Position numbers and translations under genes: made by a program. From Lichtheimia corymbifera B2541 (lineage: Eukaryota > Mucoromycota > Mucoromycetes > Mucorales > Lichtheimiaceae), in assembly GCA_000697475.1 (NCBI GenBank), contig JNEU01000711.1:62001-126000 (forward strand): 64,000 nucleotides of DNA, written 5' to 3'. Below, piece by piece: positions 49,809 to 62,020 of this stretch (position 1 is the stretch's first letter; every line of letters starts with the position of its first letter). Under the pieces are notes generated by a model. That model was not told where the DNA came from. It made no database searches and was given only the letters and a program-made list of their open reading frames with translations.

Positions 49809-51505
49809 TCAACTAATGATGCATGAAGGGGAATGACGTTTAGAGGATGAAGAGGAGGGTTCGGGGAATGGGTAGGCTACAGCTTCTACTGTTTGAACCG
49901 AGGGGCCGCCATTCTTGGAATCATCCGTGTGCCTGCACGATTTAATCAATTCATAAAACAGCATATAAGCATCCTTGGATAAATCATCTCGTGCAGAATC
50001 GTAGCTTTTCAGGGACATGACACGTTGGCGTGTATCCATATCATCTACCATAAAAGAATATAAGCTTCTTGTGTACTTTTTTGATGAATGAAACCTTTAC
50101 ATACCCAATTTGAGCCATGCATCGTTATTATCCACTTCCTCATCATGGCATGTTCTTGCATAAGCAATGTAATGACCAGCATGAACCGAGTCGCCCTTAT
50201 GGCATACAGCACTCCGTAAACGTAGCAAATAAGGAGTCGTGTGTTTGCAAATTGAACAATAAGGATCCTCAGTATTCTGATTGATGAATTGACGAAAGCT
50301 GATCGTTTGGGGAATATCGACCAATGTCTTGATCTTTCGATACGTCGTTCTTCCGTTCACCACATGATATTGGTATCGATTCAATACTAATGGAAGCACA
50401 AATTGCTGCTGTTGTCCTGGACTCATGTTGGTATAACCTTGCTCGCTCTGGGAACTGCAAAATGGGAGTAATTCAAGCACTTGCCATGCTGCCACGGTCA
50501 CTGATTCATCCTCCTCCAGCTTTTTCTTTTCAGGGTCATTGGGTTGCTGTCGTCGAATATCGGTCACCACATTGTTGTAGAAATGATCCGTGAGTAACTG
50601 CTCAACCGTAGTGCTGGACATATCAGGGGGGACTGAGAGCGCCAATGTACGATCGGTGGTCACGCGATCATCTTCTTTATCACGTTCTGCTCCATGGAAT
50701 AATCGCCGTTGAAACTAGCAAACATAATGAATATGCTATGGCTTATCATCAAACGAGGATCAGGGAGAGGGATCTTTACCGGTAGATAGGGCATATCAAA
50801 TGTCTGCGTAAGAAACATGAACAATTCACTGGCATCTTCTTGGGTCCATCTTCCACGTTCATCCACACCAACCCAAGCGTTTGATTGTAAAGCGTATCGC
50901 AATTGTCGTACAAGCTGGGTGCGGATCAAGTGGCCTTTGCGTAGCTTATTGACAAATAGCCGCAGTAATAAGAGTAAACGCTGTTTGGCTTCATCATCTG
51001 CTGGTATCTTGTGTGCCAATAGAGGATCGAATGCCTATTCCATTATATCCCAGAATAAGCTTTTCATGCATGAAAAGAGAGAGAAAGAGATGTGTACACT
51101 TGCCGTTAATCCAATGAACATGGCAAACAACAAGCTATCAATGTAACAACTTGTCTTTGCATCATTCTCGCTACCGGCCATATATCCCAGTTGTCGTGGC
51201 AACGACCATAGCATCCCGCGTTCAGTTTCTCGATAGTCAACGACCTCCTCCCTAGCCTTGGCCATATCCCACGACCACATTTCCAAAATGACATTGTAGA
51301 CATGGCGATCCAACGAGGTCAAACCGAGTTCTTGTTGAGCATAGTGTGACAATGTATCAATGGCTTCTTGCTGATCCTTGGTCAATGGCTTGGGTGTGTC
51401 GTCGTCGTCATTGCTGTCTGTTGTATCGCGTTGTTGAAGGCGCTGGGAAATAAAGCGTCTGAATCTTTTGCGATGGTGATGATGATGTGATGGTTTGTGT
51501 GACAT
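49809..51505 (-). CDS. USP-fold deubiquitinase, CYLD-like
   Basis: About 500 residues in four exons from ATG 51505 (MSHKPSHHHHHRKRFRRF). The catalytic Cys sits in AKTSCYIDSLLFAMF, close to the CYLD-type NSCYLDSTLF box rather than the usual GNTCYxNS. A helical block (RGRWTQEDASELFMFLTQTF) matches the QEDAxEF element of USPs. One CxxC (CSICKH) is visible. The His box is KGDSVHAGHYIAYAR, and the terminal YMLFYELI block completes the fold. Length and the divergent Cys box set it apart from the USP12-like gene in this window. Substrate or linkage preference is unknown; CYLD cleaves K63 and linear chains in animals, which need not hold here. Confidence 0.82.
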
Positions 51506-52742
51506 ATAGCTGCATTGGTTTCATACACGCACACACACCCACTGAATTGTATACAATGAAATGAAGTGAGTGAGATTAAAAAAAGTCTAAGCAAGGGAAG
51601 CATCGGGGATGACGACGGATGCATTGACTTGAAACATCGGTGAATAACCATCCGACAGATATGCTGTGGTCATGCTCCTTTGTATCTGTAAAGTGGTTGT
51701 TAGTAAGGATTGCATGAGAGCTGCCTGTCAATTATATTACCAAGCCTCTTGCAACATAATAATAGGCTTCTGGAAAGAGCTGTTACTACACTCGATAATC
51801 CGAAATTCGGATCATGTACTTTGCTGGCAAAGAAAAAGATAGACACGAGGAGGTAGTGGTGGCTTAATAAAGGAGGGTGGGACATGTCCATGATGATCGA
51901 ATGACCATCGACATCCTCGAAAGAAGATCGTATAGGATGATACAACACGTTTCAATATTCAACCATCATAAGCACCATTGTGCTGTGGAAGAGGTCTGAA
52001 AAGTTACTATAGATATCGATCTCAGCATTTTGCACCGGCGGTGGTGCTACTTTTAGCTTCATTAAGATTCTCCAATGCACACACTTTTTACCCCTTGCCT
52101 TCAATGTTGACAACGTCAATGCGATGGCATTGATGATCCGTATATGGTTAGCGATGGTTCTATCCTTTTGTGGATGCATGGATCTTAGCACCATTATTCA
52201 CATTTTGGTAGCATTGAGGAGTAGAATTTTTTAGTGTGCGGTGTGAAAGGGATTGAGCGGTACTTTATACGCGAATATATATAAATGTGTGTGTGCAAGT
52301 CGGAGGCTGTGTCGGTAGTTTACAATTTGATGAAGAAAAAGGCTGGGGTGATGCAAAAGAATAAAGGATATGCACGTGGGAAGTAGGGCATCATTGTAAC
52401 CACGATAGGATAATTAGGAGGCAAAGAAGGTATAGTTTAAAGTAGCTTTTAGTGTGAGTTGCCGATGCACTGGATTGATGGCGTTACCGTGCACGCACCA
52501 CATTGATGACATGTTGACGAACCCGAGGATATATTGCTGTCATGTATACTTTTACGTATACAAAAGCATGCGATGAATGAGCGGAATTCCATGTCGACTG
52601 AAAAAAAGGCTATGTGCCACGAGCAAATTCTTTCCAATTGTTGCAAGAGACAAGTTGCGAGTGTTGGTGTCGTTGTTCCTTGTTTCCCCCATTTCATCAT
52701 TAGCTCTCTCTCTCTCTCTCTCCCCCTTCCCATTCCTTTCAT
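51506..52742. promoter_or_regulatory. Divergent intergenic region between CYLD-like and SH3 genes
   Basis: About 1.2 kb. A (CT)n-rich stretch at 52702-52722 lies just before the SH3 gene start. Frames such as 51952-52194 (minus) are unsupported. No gene called. Confidence 0.45.
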
Positions 52743-54219
52743 ATGGTGAGACGACGTCGTTCCATGTCACAGCATGTTGATATCTTCAAGCGTGCTCCCA
52801 TTGAAGAATCAATTGATCCTTCTTCAGCTATCTCTTCCAAGACCGAAGGTATGGAATTAAGGGGCACAGTGCGCCGCAACAAGGATTTAATCTCGCGGCT
52901 GTTGTATAGTGAACCCAACACCACCCTCCTCCTCCTCTTCAGCTTCACCAAAACCTACACCAACAACATCGCCGACCCAATCGTCCAACCCGAATCCATC
53001 TTCAAGTTCTCTGTCATTTGCCAATGACCCTTCACAATCGGTTGTCGCTTTTCCAGAACCCAGCAGCACGACAACTACGTCGTCTAGCCAACCTACCAGC
53101 AGTGTAGTTTCCACGACAACGAAAGCATCTATTTCAAGTGCTGATCCACCATCCACGTCAAGCAGTAGCAGCAGTAGCACTGGGACACCAACAGCAGTAT
53201 CTGATACGCAAAGTGATAATTCGAGTGCTATATCTGGAGGTGCCATTGGAGCCATTGTGGCCATTGTAGTGATTATTATACTTGGATTTGCCGCCTTCTT
53301 TTTCATCAAGCGACGACAGAAACGGAAAGCTGATGGAACGTTGAACAACAGTAACAGCAATGACCGACTCACTCGATTCTCAATGATGGGTCCCACTTAT
53401 AATGCTACTGGTTACACTACCAATGCTGCACCACAACAACAACAACAGCAACAGGCATTCAATAGTATGGGCCAATCGACAGCAGCAGGATATTACAATA
53501 ACATGGCTATGCCTACTCCATATTCACCACCGCATCCTGCAATGGCACAACCTGCTCAACCACCCATGATGATGGCATCACAACCACCACCACAGCCTAT
53601 GGAACAACAACAACAACAACAACTTCAGCCATTACAGTTAGCACCTCCTACTTCTGCATCTCAACCATGTATGGGTGCCCAACCTTTGACAGTGGCTGCT
53701 GGATCAGCCCCTGAACCCATGTCAGCAACCATTATCACGACACCAACCACTCCTGAACACCCTGATTCACTTTGGCAACAACAACAACAACAACAACCGC
53801 CACCACAACAACAACAATCTCCTCCAATGATGGCTGCTATTCCTACCATGCCATCACCCCAACAACATCATCAACAACAAGTGATTGGCACTTACCAAGT
53901 AGCTGCAGGATACACACCCACATTAGCTGACGAGATTGAGGTGCGAATAGGCGACCATGTACAAGTTTTAGCTGAATATGATGATGGATGGTGTATGGGT
54001 ACCAACTTGACAACAGGTCAACAAAATGGCATGTTCCCCATGCAATGTCTCGGTGCTGCAGTGTCATCCACAGTCCCTGATCCTTCTCAGCAGCAGCAAC
54101 AACAACAACAACAATCCCAGCTTGTTCCTAATCAACCACAACAAATCAATCATCGACTCAGCTCGTTATATACAGGTCCCGTGGTTGCAGAAGCACCTTC
54201 CATGTCGCACGCGTATTAG
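52743..54219 (+). CDS. Single-pass membrane protein with cytoplasmic polyQ region and C-terminal SH3 domain
   Basis: Two exons, 52743-52848 and 52910-54219, joined through a 61-nt intron, give 471 residues. A Ser/Thr/Pro-rich segment suited to O-mannosylation is followed by one transmembrane helix (GAIGAIVAIVVIIILGFAAFF) and a basic stop (KRRQKRK). The cytoplasmic part has several polyQ/Pro runs and an SH3 domain (YTPTLADEIEVRIGDHVQVL, then DDGWCMGTNL, GMFPMQCL). The layout recalls Fus1- and Sho1-like proteins. The N-terminus is basic and has no clear signal peptide, so either the helix is a signal anchor or a 5' exon is missing. Start is uncertain. Confidence 0.8.
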
Positions 54220-54685
54220 ATAAGAGAGAGAGAGAGATCATCTCCGCCATGTTATCATATTTATTCTTCATTACCGATGCCTTCCTTCATTCTTGATTTT
54301 ATTATATTTGTTGAAATAAAATAAAAAGAGATAATGGATCATCATCATCCTCATCATCTGTTGACAAAAAAGTAACCTCCTTGCTGCTGCTGACATTTAT
54401 ATATTTGATTGTTAATGCACACGCCGCTCAACTAGCTCATTTTTGGTATAAAGTCATTAAAGATGTCCACAGAAAGGAGGAAGGGGTCAGGTTGTCATGT
54501 AAGATGATGATGATGATGTTTGATCCCGGATGAAGACCAGATATACCATCACCCCATTATTTATTGCTTGTCTTTTTGCATTCTTCTTTTTCTTTCTTTA
54601 CATTTTCTTCTCACACCAAGCCCCCCTTCCTCTCGTTCTACCATTCTCAAACGCAGAGCGTTCATTACTTGACATCATCACGAAT
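54220..54685. other. Tandem intergenic region
   Basis: About 470 bp between two plus-strand genes, with the 3' UTR of the SH3 gene and the promoter of the next. The downstream frame is open from 54530, but it translates a T-rich leader. No gene seen. Confidence 0.4.
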
Positions 54686-55129
54686 ATGCGCTACCAACTT
54701 TGCTTCTTGGTTGTTTTTCTTCTTGGTGCGCTGGCAGCACCCATCGAAAGGCGTAAAAGTTCTCAGTTTAGCGGTGATCTTACATACTACACACCTGGTC
54801 TCGGTTCATGTGGAGAGACCAATACCGCTAAGGATTTGATTGCTGCTTTGAATGCCCCACAAATGGCAAATGGTGATAACCCAAACAAGAATCCTAATTG
54901 TGGGAAGCGTGCCCGAGTTAAAACTAAAAAGGGCTCAGTTACTGTCAAGATTGTAAGCTCTCTTATTATGATGACATATGGATCCAGTTTACTTATTCGT
55001 TTTCTTGATTTTCAGGTCGATACATGTCCTCCGTGCAAATCAGGCGATTTAGACCTTTCGCCGGCCGCGTTCCAACGCTTAGGAGACTTTGATGACGGTC
55101 GTATTGAGGGTACTTGGGAATGGGTATAA
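54686..55129 (+). CDS. Secreted RlpA/barwin-like double-psi beta-barrel protein
   Basis: Exons 54686-54952 and 55016-55129 give 126 residues. A signal peptide (MRYQLCFLVVFLLGALAAP) is followed by LTYYTPGLGSCGETN, the usual opening of small fungal DPBB/expansin-like proteins. A CGKRARVKTKKGSVTVKI strand and the CPPCKSGDLDLSPAAF block follow, then GTWEWV at the end. Four cysteines can pair. It lacks the expansin C-terminal domain, so it belongs with the short fungal DPBB proteins, whose proposed roles include cell-wall binding or protease inhibition. Function here is not known. Confidence 0.85.
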   Translation: MRYQLCFLVVFLLGALAAPIERRKSSQFSGDLTYYTPGLGSCGETNTAKDLIAALNAPQMANGDNPNKNPNCGKRARVKTKKGSVTVKIVSSLIMMTYGSSLLIRFLDFQVDTCPPCKSGDLDLSPAAFQRLGDFDDGRIEGTWEWV

Positions 55130-55423
55130 AGGAAACAAAGACCCGTCTATTATAGCAGCATTATATCATCATCACCATCCATCATTTGTTGTATTTTTTG
55201 TTAACAAGGCGCAGAGCATAAACCATTCCTTTTCATTCTCTTCAATAATGAGTGTTTATTCTTTGTGTGCATGTGTGTATGGGTCTAATATTCTATATCA
55301 CATGATGGTTGTTGTCAACAAGACGTGAGATGGAATGAAGGGTTGTCGGAGAAGAGCGTCTCCACCTTTTTTCTCTTTACACTTGCTCTTGCATAAAGGC
55401 GTTGTTTCCTTCCCGCAACAACT

Positions 55424-58400
55424 ATGCGAACTATTTCGCTGGTGAATCGTCTAAAATGGTCATTCTCTGGCAACATGAACCCACACGCCCTGGTGCTTGG
55501 CGATGTCGACAATGACGGTGTAAGTCTTTCCTGTGTTTTTTCATCCGATCAAGCCAACATGTTATCTTGCAGGAAAACGAGTTTGTCATTGGCAACTTGA
55601 GCGGCGATCTAGCTATTTTCAAAGGGGAATGTGCGAATGGGCTACCTACCTATGTGTGTCGAGGCCTCGGAACGGTAAGGGGTATGCGTTGCAAGAGAGG
55701 ATTATAGTACTGACATGCTTTGTAGATCACGTGTCTTGCTATTGGTGATATAAGGAACTGGGGAAGGGTATGTATATATATATGCATATTAGCGGATGGG
55801 TCAAGGGGGTCCAATATTGACAAATATTTCATATATTAGAACTCTGTGGTGTGTATCAATGCTGAAGGACAAGCACACGTACTTGATATACCTCGTCATC
55901 CTGCAGGTGCAACCATGGATCACTTGGGACATCATTTATCTGCAGACGAATATCTCAAACATGGTCGACGCACGTCAGAGACTTCGAGTATCCAAGCATT
56001 TCGACGTACAATGATGGCACAAGGTGCTGGTCTCGATGAAGGATTCAGAAACGACAAACAATCCATTTACAACCTCCAAAAGCCGAGTTTGACTCTCAAC
56101 GTACCTGTCAATGTCAACAAGGTCCTTATTGCTGATATAGGTAAAACACAACTCTACAACATGGAAAACGTTGACTAATATTATCCTTATTATTAGACGG
56201 CGACTCGCTGAATGAATTGATTTTGGCGCGCACGGATCGTATTTTGCACGCATTTCAACTACAAACAGCAGCTTCTGAACTTCTCAAAGCGATTGATACG
56301 CCATCATCTTCGTCATTAACCAACAGCGTACAAGGACATGGATCGACATCACTACATTCATCATTTACGGGATTATCGTCTGGCAAAGACAAACCCAAGC
56401 TCATCACCACTTCCAAAAGTCCCATGTCTGATCCAAAGGAAAAGACGAACGTGTTGCGAAAGAGCATGGCATGGTCCAAATCCTCACGATCCAAGGATGT
56501 CAAGGATGCCGATAACATGGCACGAAAGTCATCACAGATATTGGATGAGAAGGCACATTTATTGGATAAGGATGTGTGGATATTTGATGGTCAAGTAGGT
56601 TGAGAATGCAAATGTGTGTATTGGCTGGTTCATTCATATTAGTATATGCTGCATAGATCACATCTCTTTCGATTGCCACCCATCCCGAAAGACCCAATGA
56701 ACCCATTCTGCTTGTTGCGCAACCGGGAAACACCTTCACCATTATTGACTGCCATGGTAATCGTTACAACCGTGATTTTACACCACAATACACACCAAGG
56801 ACATTTTACGGTCGACATCAGAAACCATCTTATTATGGGTCTCAGCCTGGCACACCTGATCAGACCAAGGAAATGCCGACACCCAAAGCAAATAATGCTA
56901 CGATAGCAACAACGACAACAACGCCACCTGTCAATGTGGAAAAGCCCAAAACAACTTCCAACAAAGACGAAGAAGATGACATGTCCACCACACCCAAAGC
57001 TTCAGTTGCCAATCAAGGTCCATTATCCAATCTGAGAAAGGCCACCCAAACAATTCGCACCTTTTTACAACGCAACAGCAGTACCAAAGATGTGCCAGTG
57101 CAAGTGGAAACAGATGTGGAAGCCGACAATATCATTGTCAATTGCGAGGGCAAAATCCAAGATGTGGCAGGAGAAGATATCAATCGATCGAGTTATGTGG
57201 TACAAAATTGGCCTGATGTCGATGGTGATGATATTATGGGCGAAGACAATGGTGCTGTGGCTACCGAGATTGTGATCGGCAAGCGATTGGCATTGCATAG
57301 TGATGGCGAAGAGGATAATGAGGACAATGAAGAAGGGACACATGTCGGAATGCTAAGTATGGATGGTAAGTTTCTTTATGTGTGAAAGGTGCAGTATAGA
57401 TCAATCACTTACCCATGACATAGGTAAATTCAGCATCTATGACTTGAGTACGAGGGAGATCTCAGAACGCAATCTTTTTATCACCCACAAATTATTCAGC
57501 TTGGCAACATTGGATATCTCAAAGTCTGCGTTATTATCTCCAAGTCCTCCCACTGCGCAATCATCCATTCGTCAACTGTCTGCATTTCAAACACCTTCAA
57601 GTTCACCACAATTACGTTTTCCATCACCACCTGTGGCACCTGAACAACCCTATCCATCAGGAGGACCCACTCCCCATTCAAATACAGGATCACCAGCATA
57701 TAGCCCAACATCCAAATTATCAAGGGTTCCCACTGATACAAGCGAATTTGAAAAGCAAGAGCAACATCATCATCCTACAAGTAAACCCTCACCTCAACAT
57801 CATCAGCAAGCGGATGAAGATATGGGACACCAGCAGCAGCAACATCCTGAAGTTTCGGGTGTAGATAACATAAGTCTGTCATCAGCAAATCGATCAAATA
57901 CCGAGCCCAGCAGTAGTCGGCGTAGCAGCTATACTACGACAGGATGGAGCGATGAGGATATCGAATATAATGAAGAAGAAGAGGAGACACAAGCCGAGTT
58001 GTTTGTGGCCTGTGCTTGGAATGGTGTCACGTATCTCATTGATTGGAGTCAGCGTGTTGAGGAACAAGGAGGAGATTCCAAAGTCAAATTCCAATTGGTC
58101 AAGTTCGCTTTTGAGGGACGTGTGTGTGCTTTTACTGCAGGCAAGTCGACGATGAGTGTGTGTATGTTTGATATATCACTGACATTGACCTCACTACTAG
58201 GCTCTTATGCTGTGGCACCTGGCCATAACGTGCCATGTTTATTCTATGTGGATTTCGAGGATCAAATCTATGTTTATTATGACGTGCGAGTGTCTCCTGG
58301 ACCTGTCACCGGATTCATTGATACCATTGATGATGATGTGGAAGAAGCACTGGAGCGTATTGTGGGAATTGAAAGTAGTATCAGCGCATTGAACGCCCCC

Positions 58401-59020
58401 AACAAGAAACCAACCCAAGAACATCAGCAACAAGACTCAGATTTAGATGAGGTCGTCGATTTGGGCGATGGTTGGCGAGGCATCGTAGATGGTGAAGTCA
58501 AGTATGATGCTGGCAAAGGCGGTGATGATGATGATGATGATCAAGAATCACATGATGTTGGTAAGTTTGCATGGGTGTATTGAGGGAGAGAGCTAATGCG
58601 TGTGATTTGACCTTTTTAATAGATCTGGCCGATTTTATCCATGAATGCCTTTATGGCTTTGAGGACATGAAAGAAAAGTTGGAGAATCAAGCGCTCTTGG
58701 TAAGATGATGATGATTGATGATTGTATACAAAAGACGACTAATATGCATCTGCACATCCTAGATTGAAAAGAAACGATTGAAGCATCACTTCCCATCAGG
58801 TGTCGATATGCGTCGTCTTTCGGATTTGAACATCACGATTGAACCACCTTTACACGAACGAGAAGATGAAGAAGAAGAGCTAAAGATGATGAATGATGGA
58901 GATGATCGATCAAGCCAAGTAAGCTCAACATCCACTGCCGAGCACAATTGGACATCCTCTGGACCCATTGTATTTAGTCATAGTGACCATTTACATTCAC
59001 AACAATCCCCATCCGTGTAA
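55424..59020 (+). CDS. ITFG2: ITFG2-like FG-GAP protein (KICSTOR subunit homologue)
   Basis: Spliced gene of about ten exons, roughly 1,000 residues. The start MRTISLVNRLKWSFSGN followed by PHALVLGDVDNDGENEFVIG is collinear with animal ITFG2, a beta-propeller subunit of KICSTOR that anchors the GATOR1 complex to lysosomes for amino-acid control of TORC1. Propeller blocks include CLAIGDIRNWGR, VVCINAEGQAHVLDI, and ADIDGDSLNELILARTDRILHAF. Compared with animal ITFG2 (about 450 residues) this protein has long disordered Ser/Pro/Gln inserts between blades and an acidic tail. The last ordered blocks are ELFVACAWNGVTYLIDW and FIHECLYGFEDMKEKL. Partner genes are not in the window. Confidence 0.82.
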
Positions 59021-59061
59021 ATATTTACAGTGTATCAACTTTATAATACAAAATCAACTTT

Positions 59062-60039
59062 TTACTTATTACTAGCACTCCACTTGTATTTTCCAACCCA
59101 CATACGAACACCTTGTTCTCGCATGAGATCGGCTAATCCAACGTAGTATGCACCAAGAGCTGCAAGATAGGCTGATACTCCTGAAAAGCGTAAAAGGCCA
59201 GTAATGCCGGTCATGTAATGTACGCCCTCAAAGAGGATGGTAATAAAGACCATGGTCAAGTTCCTATAATGAGAAATGTTAGAATGATCCTATGCGTATG
59301 ATTGTTTCCATCATGTATACTTGCCATGTATTCATAAAGGTGCCATTCTTGATCTTGAAGGACATACCAACATGCAAAAGTGTGTAGATTGCCCAGATAA
59401 AGTGGTAAATGCCGTTGGCGCGATTAACGTCATATTCAGATGTGTAAGCTTGAAGACTGCCTGCGACACTGGGAAGCATCAATAAGCCGTTTCCAGCCCA
59501 AAATGCACCGTAGGATACAAAGATGATAGCGGTATAACTTCCACCATAAAAGAGGTCAAAAAATCCTGCAATATACTGTGCAAGGCCACCAAACATAAGG
59601 GCCGTTGGAAGGATAATGGTATTTGGTTGGTCAGGCAAGAACAAATTGAATGTGGCAAGGAGAGCGGTAACAGTGGCGAATGACCATAGAGCTAATAGCA
59701 TAAAACCCTTGCGTATTAGCAATGAAGGAGTCGTAAAAAAATGCAGGGGTTAGATAACTTACCTAATGGTGCAGGATTGCCCATATGGAATTTGGTTTGG
59801 CCTTTTTGAAGCTCTGAAGTAATGATAGGTGATGGCAGCATTGGATCAAAGCTTCCTCGTGGTGATCGATCAAAGTAACCCGGATCAAGATGCATTGGGC
59901 TTAAGCGCAACGCTTCATTATAGTGATGCGAGAATGGATCACCGCCTTTGGGATTGGGCGATGTGGGGCGACTACTTCCCGCCATATTGACAAAGGTTTG
60001 GTCACTGGGTGAACGTGGAATGGGTGCAGGCATCTCCAT
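59062..60039 (-). CDS. GPR1/FUN34/YaaH (ATO) acetate transporter
   Basis: Plasma-membrane monocarboxylate (acetate) carrier of the Ady2/Ato1 type, with six helices. The start is at 60039 (MEMPAPIPRSPSDQTF); the N-terminal 90 residues are cytoplasmic and Ser/Pro-rich. The family signature begins GNPAPL and, through the intron at 59692-59762, continues as ALWSFATVTALLATFN. This acceptor aligns with the NPAPLGLxAFAxTTF pattern. Later blocks are ALMFGGLAQYIAGFFDL and YGAFWAGNGLLMLP. The second splice joins FMNTW to NLTMVFITILF. The C-terminus is short. The Gly of NPAPLGL reads as Ala here. It is tail-to-tail with ITFG2, only 41 bp apart. Confidence 0.92.
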
Positions 60040-60824
60040 GATGATGGCAAACTTATTGTATGATGATGGTAAAGAAGAGAAGAAACAATGCGTGAATTGA
60101 TGAGACGCTGATGGTTGCCATGCAACACACTTTTTATACAATTGCATGAACCGGAGAACCAAAATCGAGTTTTTCGACAGTGGAAATGCACAGACGGATT
60201 CGGATCACCAGTACCCAATCGATCTTGTCGATTCAGGGTCGCCGATCCGATCCTACATTTCGTCGCAGAAAAAGTTATCACCAGTCACCGGGATCGCTTG
60301 CCGATAAGCTATTTCTGTGCTGCTTAAGTAATTTCTTCGAAATGTGCCCTTACGAGGAATTCAAAGTATTCTTTGTGGAAATATGCACCAGCAATATTGC
60401 TGGTTGCTGATAAAATCAGGTGTACTTTTGTTGTCTCAACCAATTGCAAGTGCCAGGAAGCGTTCATACGATGTAAAAATAGGCAATAGCAATGTTTGAC
60501 TTGAGCAGATTGACCCCACCGCGTAAAGAGGCCAGCATTCTGTTATAGGATCAATATAATGTAATGCTCAACAACGATCCCATCCTGTTAATGACTTGAA
60601 CGATGGTATATCCAAAGCTGATGTTTGAGCGATATACCTCAAAAGTTGCCTTTATCATAAAGTTTCCCTGATCATGCAAGTCCAAAAACACTTGTTGCTC
60701 GTTAGCAAAGTATTACTTCACATAGGTCATTCCTACAATAAAGCCGATCCAAGGGTATTCCTAATTCTCGTAAGGTATCTTCAAACTTTGCTACAATGAA
60801 AACCTTGACTCCATGTACGGAATG
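60040..60824. other. Intergenic region between ATO gene and right repeat element
   Basis: About 790 bp that should include the ATO promoter. No recognisable gene. The stretch from about 60780 begins to resemble the array subunits of the repeat element, so the boundary is approximate. Confidence 0.4.
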
Positions 60825-62020
60825 TTCATTTTAATCCCACATTACACCGTCCCATTCAAATTTTTAAATGCAGTGCAGGTTCTTTATTAAGACAAAGTTG
60901 ATCAGCATGATCAGGAGCACCTTGTGTGAAAGTTTCATGTTCGAGAGAGGCAATCTCAAGTTTCTGGGCCATCCACCCTATATATATATTCAATCCGTAC
61001 ATCATCGGACGCCCCCATTTTATCTCTCATAACGAAGCATGTGGTTTTTATTTGAATGGAGTTGATCAGTATGTTGAAGCCCACCGTCTGACCAAGGTTC
61101 ACCATGGTGGTGGCCAATGGCGGGGGTGTGCACTATGCAGCCTACTTGCGTTCCCATCCTCTCCCCTATATTTGGACTGCCCGATTCATTGAAACATCAT
61201 AATGAAGCATACGGTTTTTAAATGAATGAAGTTGATCAGCATGACTCAGCGGACCTTCTTACCAAGTTTCATGTTCGAAATGGGGAATCCCAAGGTATTG
61301 CATAGTAATCGACATTTCATGAATTTGGACGGGTGCGGACTTTCCGTCCTTCATAGTAAACCCCACATTACACCCTCCCATTCAAAACTTTTAAATGAAG
61401 TATGGGTTCTTTATTAAGACAACATTGATCAGCATGATTAAGAGCACCTTGTGTGAAAGTTTCAGGTTCGAGAGAGGCAATCCCAATTTTCTGGGCTGTC
61501 CACAATATATATATTCCCATCCATTCATCCTCCGGCGCTCCCATTTTATTTCTCACAATGAAGCCTGTGGTTTTTATTTGAATGGAGTTGATCAGCATGT
61601 TGGAACCCACCGTCCTGAACAAGTTTCACGATGGAGGTGGACAATGGCGGGGGTGTGCACTATGCACCCTACTTGCGCTCCATCCGTCCTATATTTGGGC
61701 CGCCCGACTCATTGAAACATCATAATGAAGCATACGGTTTTTAAATGAATGGAGTTGATCAACATGTCCCAGCGAATCTGCTTACCAAGTTTCAAGTTCA
61801 AGGTGGGCAATTCCAAGGTAATTCATACTAAATGGCATTTCAATAAATCCGGCGCTTTCCAAATTTCCGTCGGTTATCGTAAACCCCACATTGCACCCTC
61901 CCATTCAAAATCTTTGAATGAAATGTGGGTTCTTTATTAAGACAAAGTTGATCAGCATGACGTAAAGCATATTGTGTGCAAGGTTGAGGTTCAAAATGGG
62001 CAATCTCAAGATCATGGATC
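60825..62020 (+). repeat. Tandem array of the right repeat element
   Basis: TTGATCAGCATG or close variants recur near 60898, 61052, 61231, 61426, 61588, 61757 and 61948, at spacings of about 155-195 bp. Every third copy is most alike: CCCATTCAAAA-type blocks precede the motif near 60850, 61378 and 61900, giving a period of about 525 bp. It is the reverse complement of the left array (15011-15939) but has about one more subunit set at its outer end. Confidence 0.8.

Noticed and set aside
59692..59762. Frameshift in the ATO gene
   Set aside because: Using the AAG acceptor nearest the long frame breaks the frame, but the TTAG acceptor at 59692 restores it and matches the family motif spacing.
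60825..62020. CRISPR-like array
   Set aside because: The repeat units are long, diverged and tandem, not short identical repeats with unique spacers, and the organism is a eukaryote.
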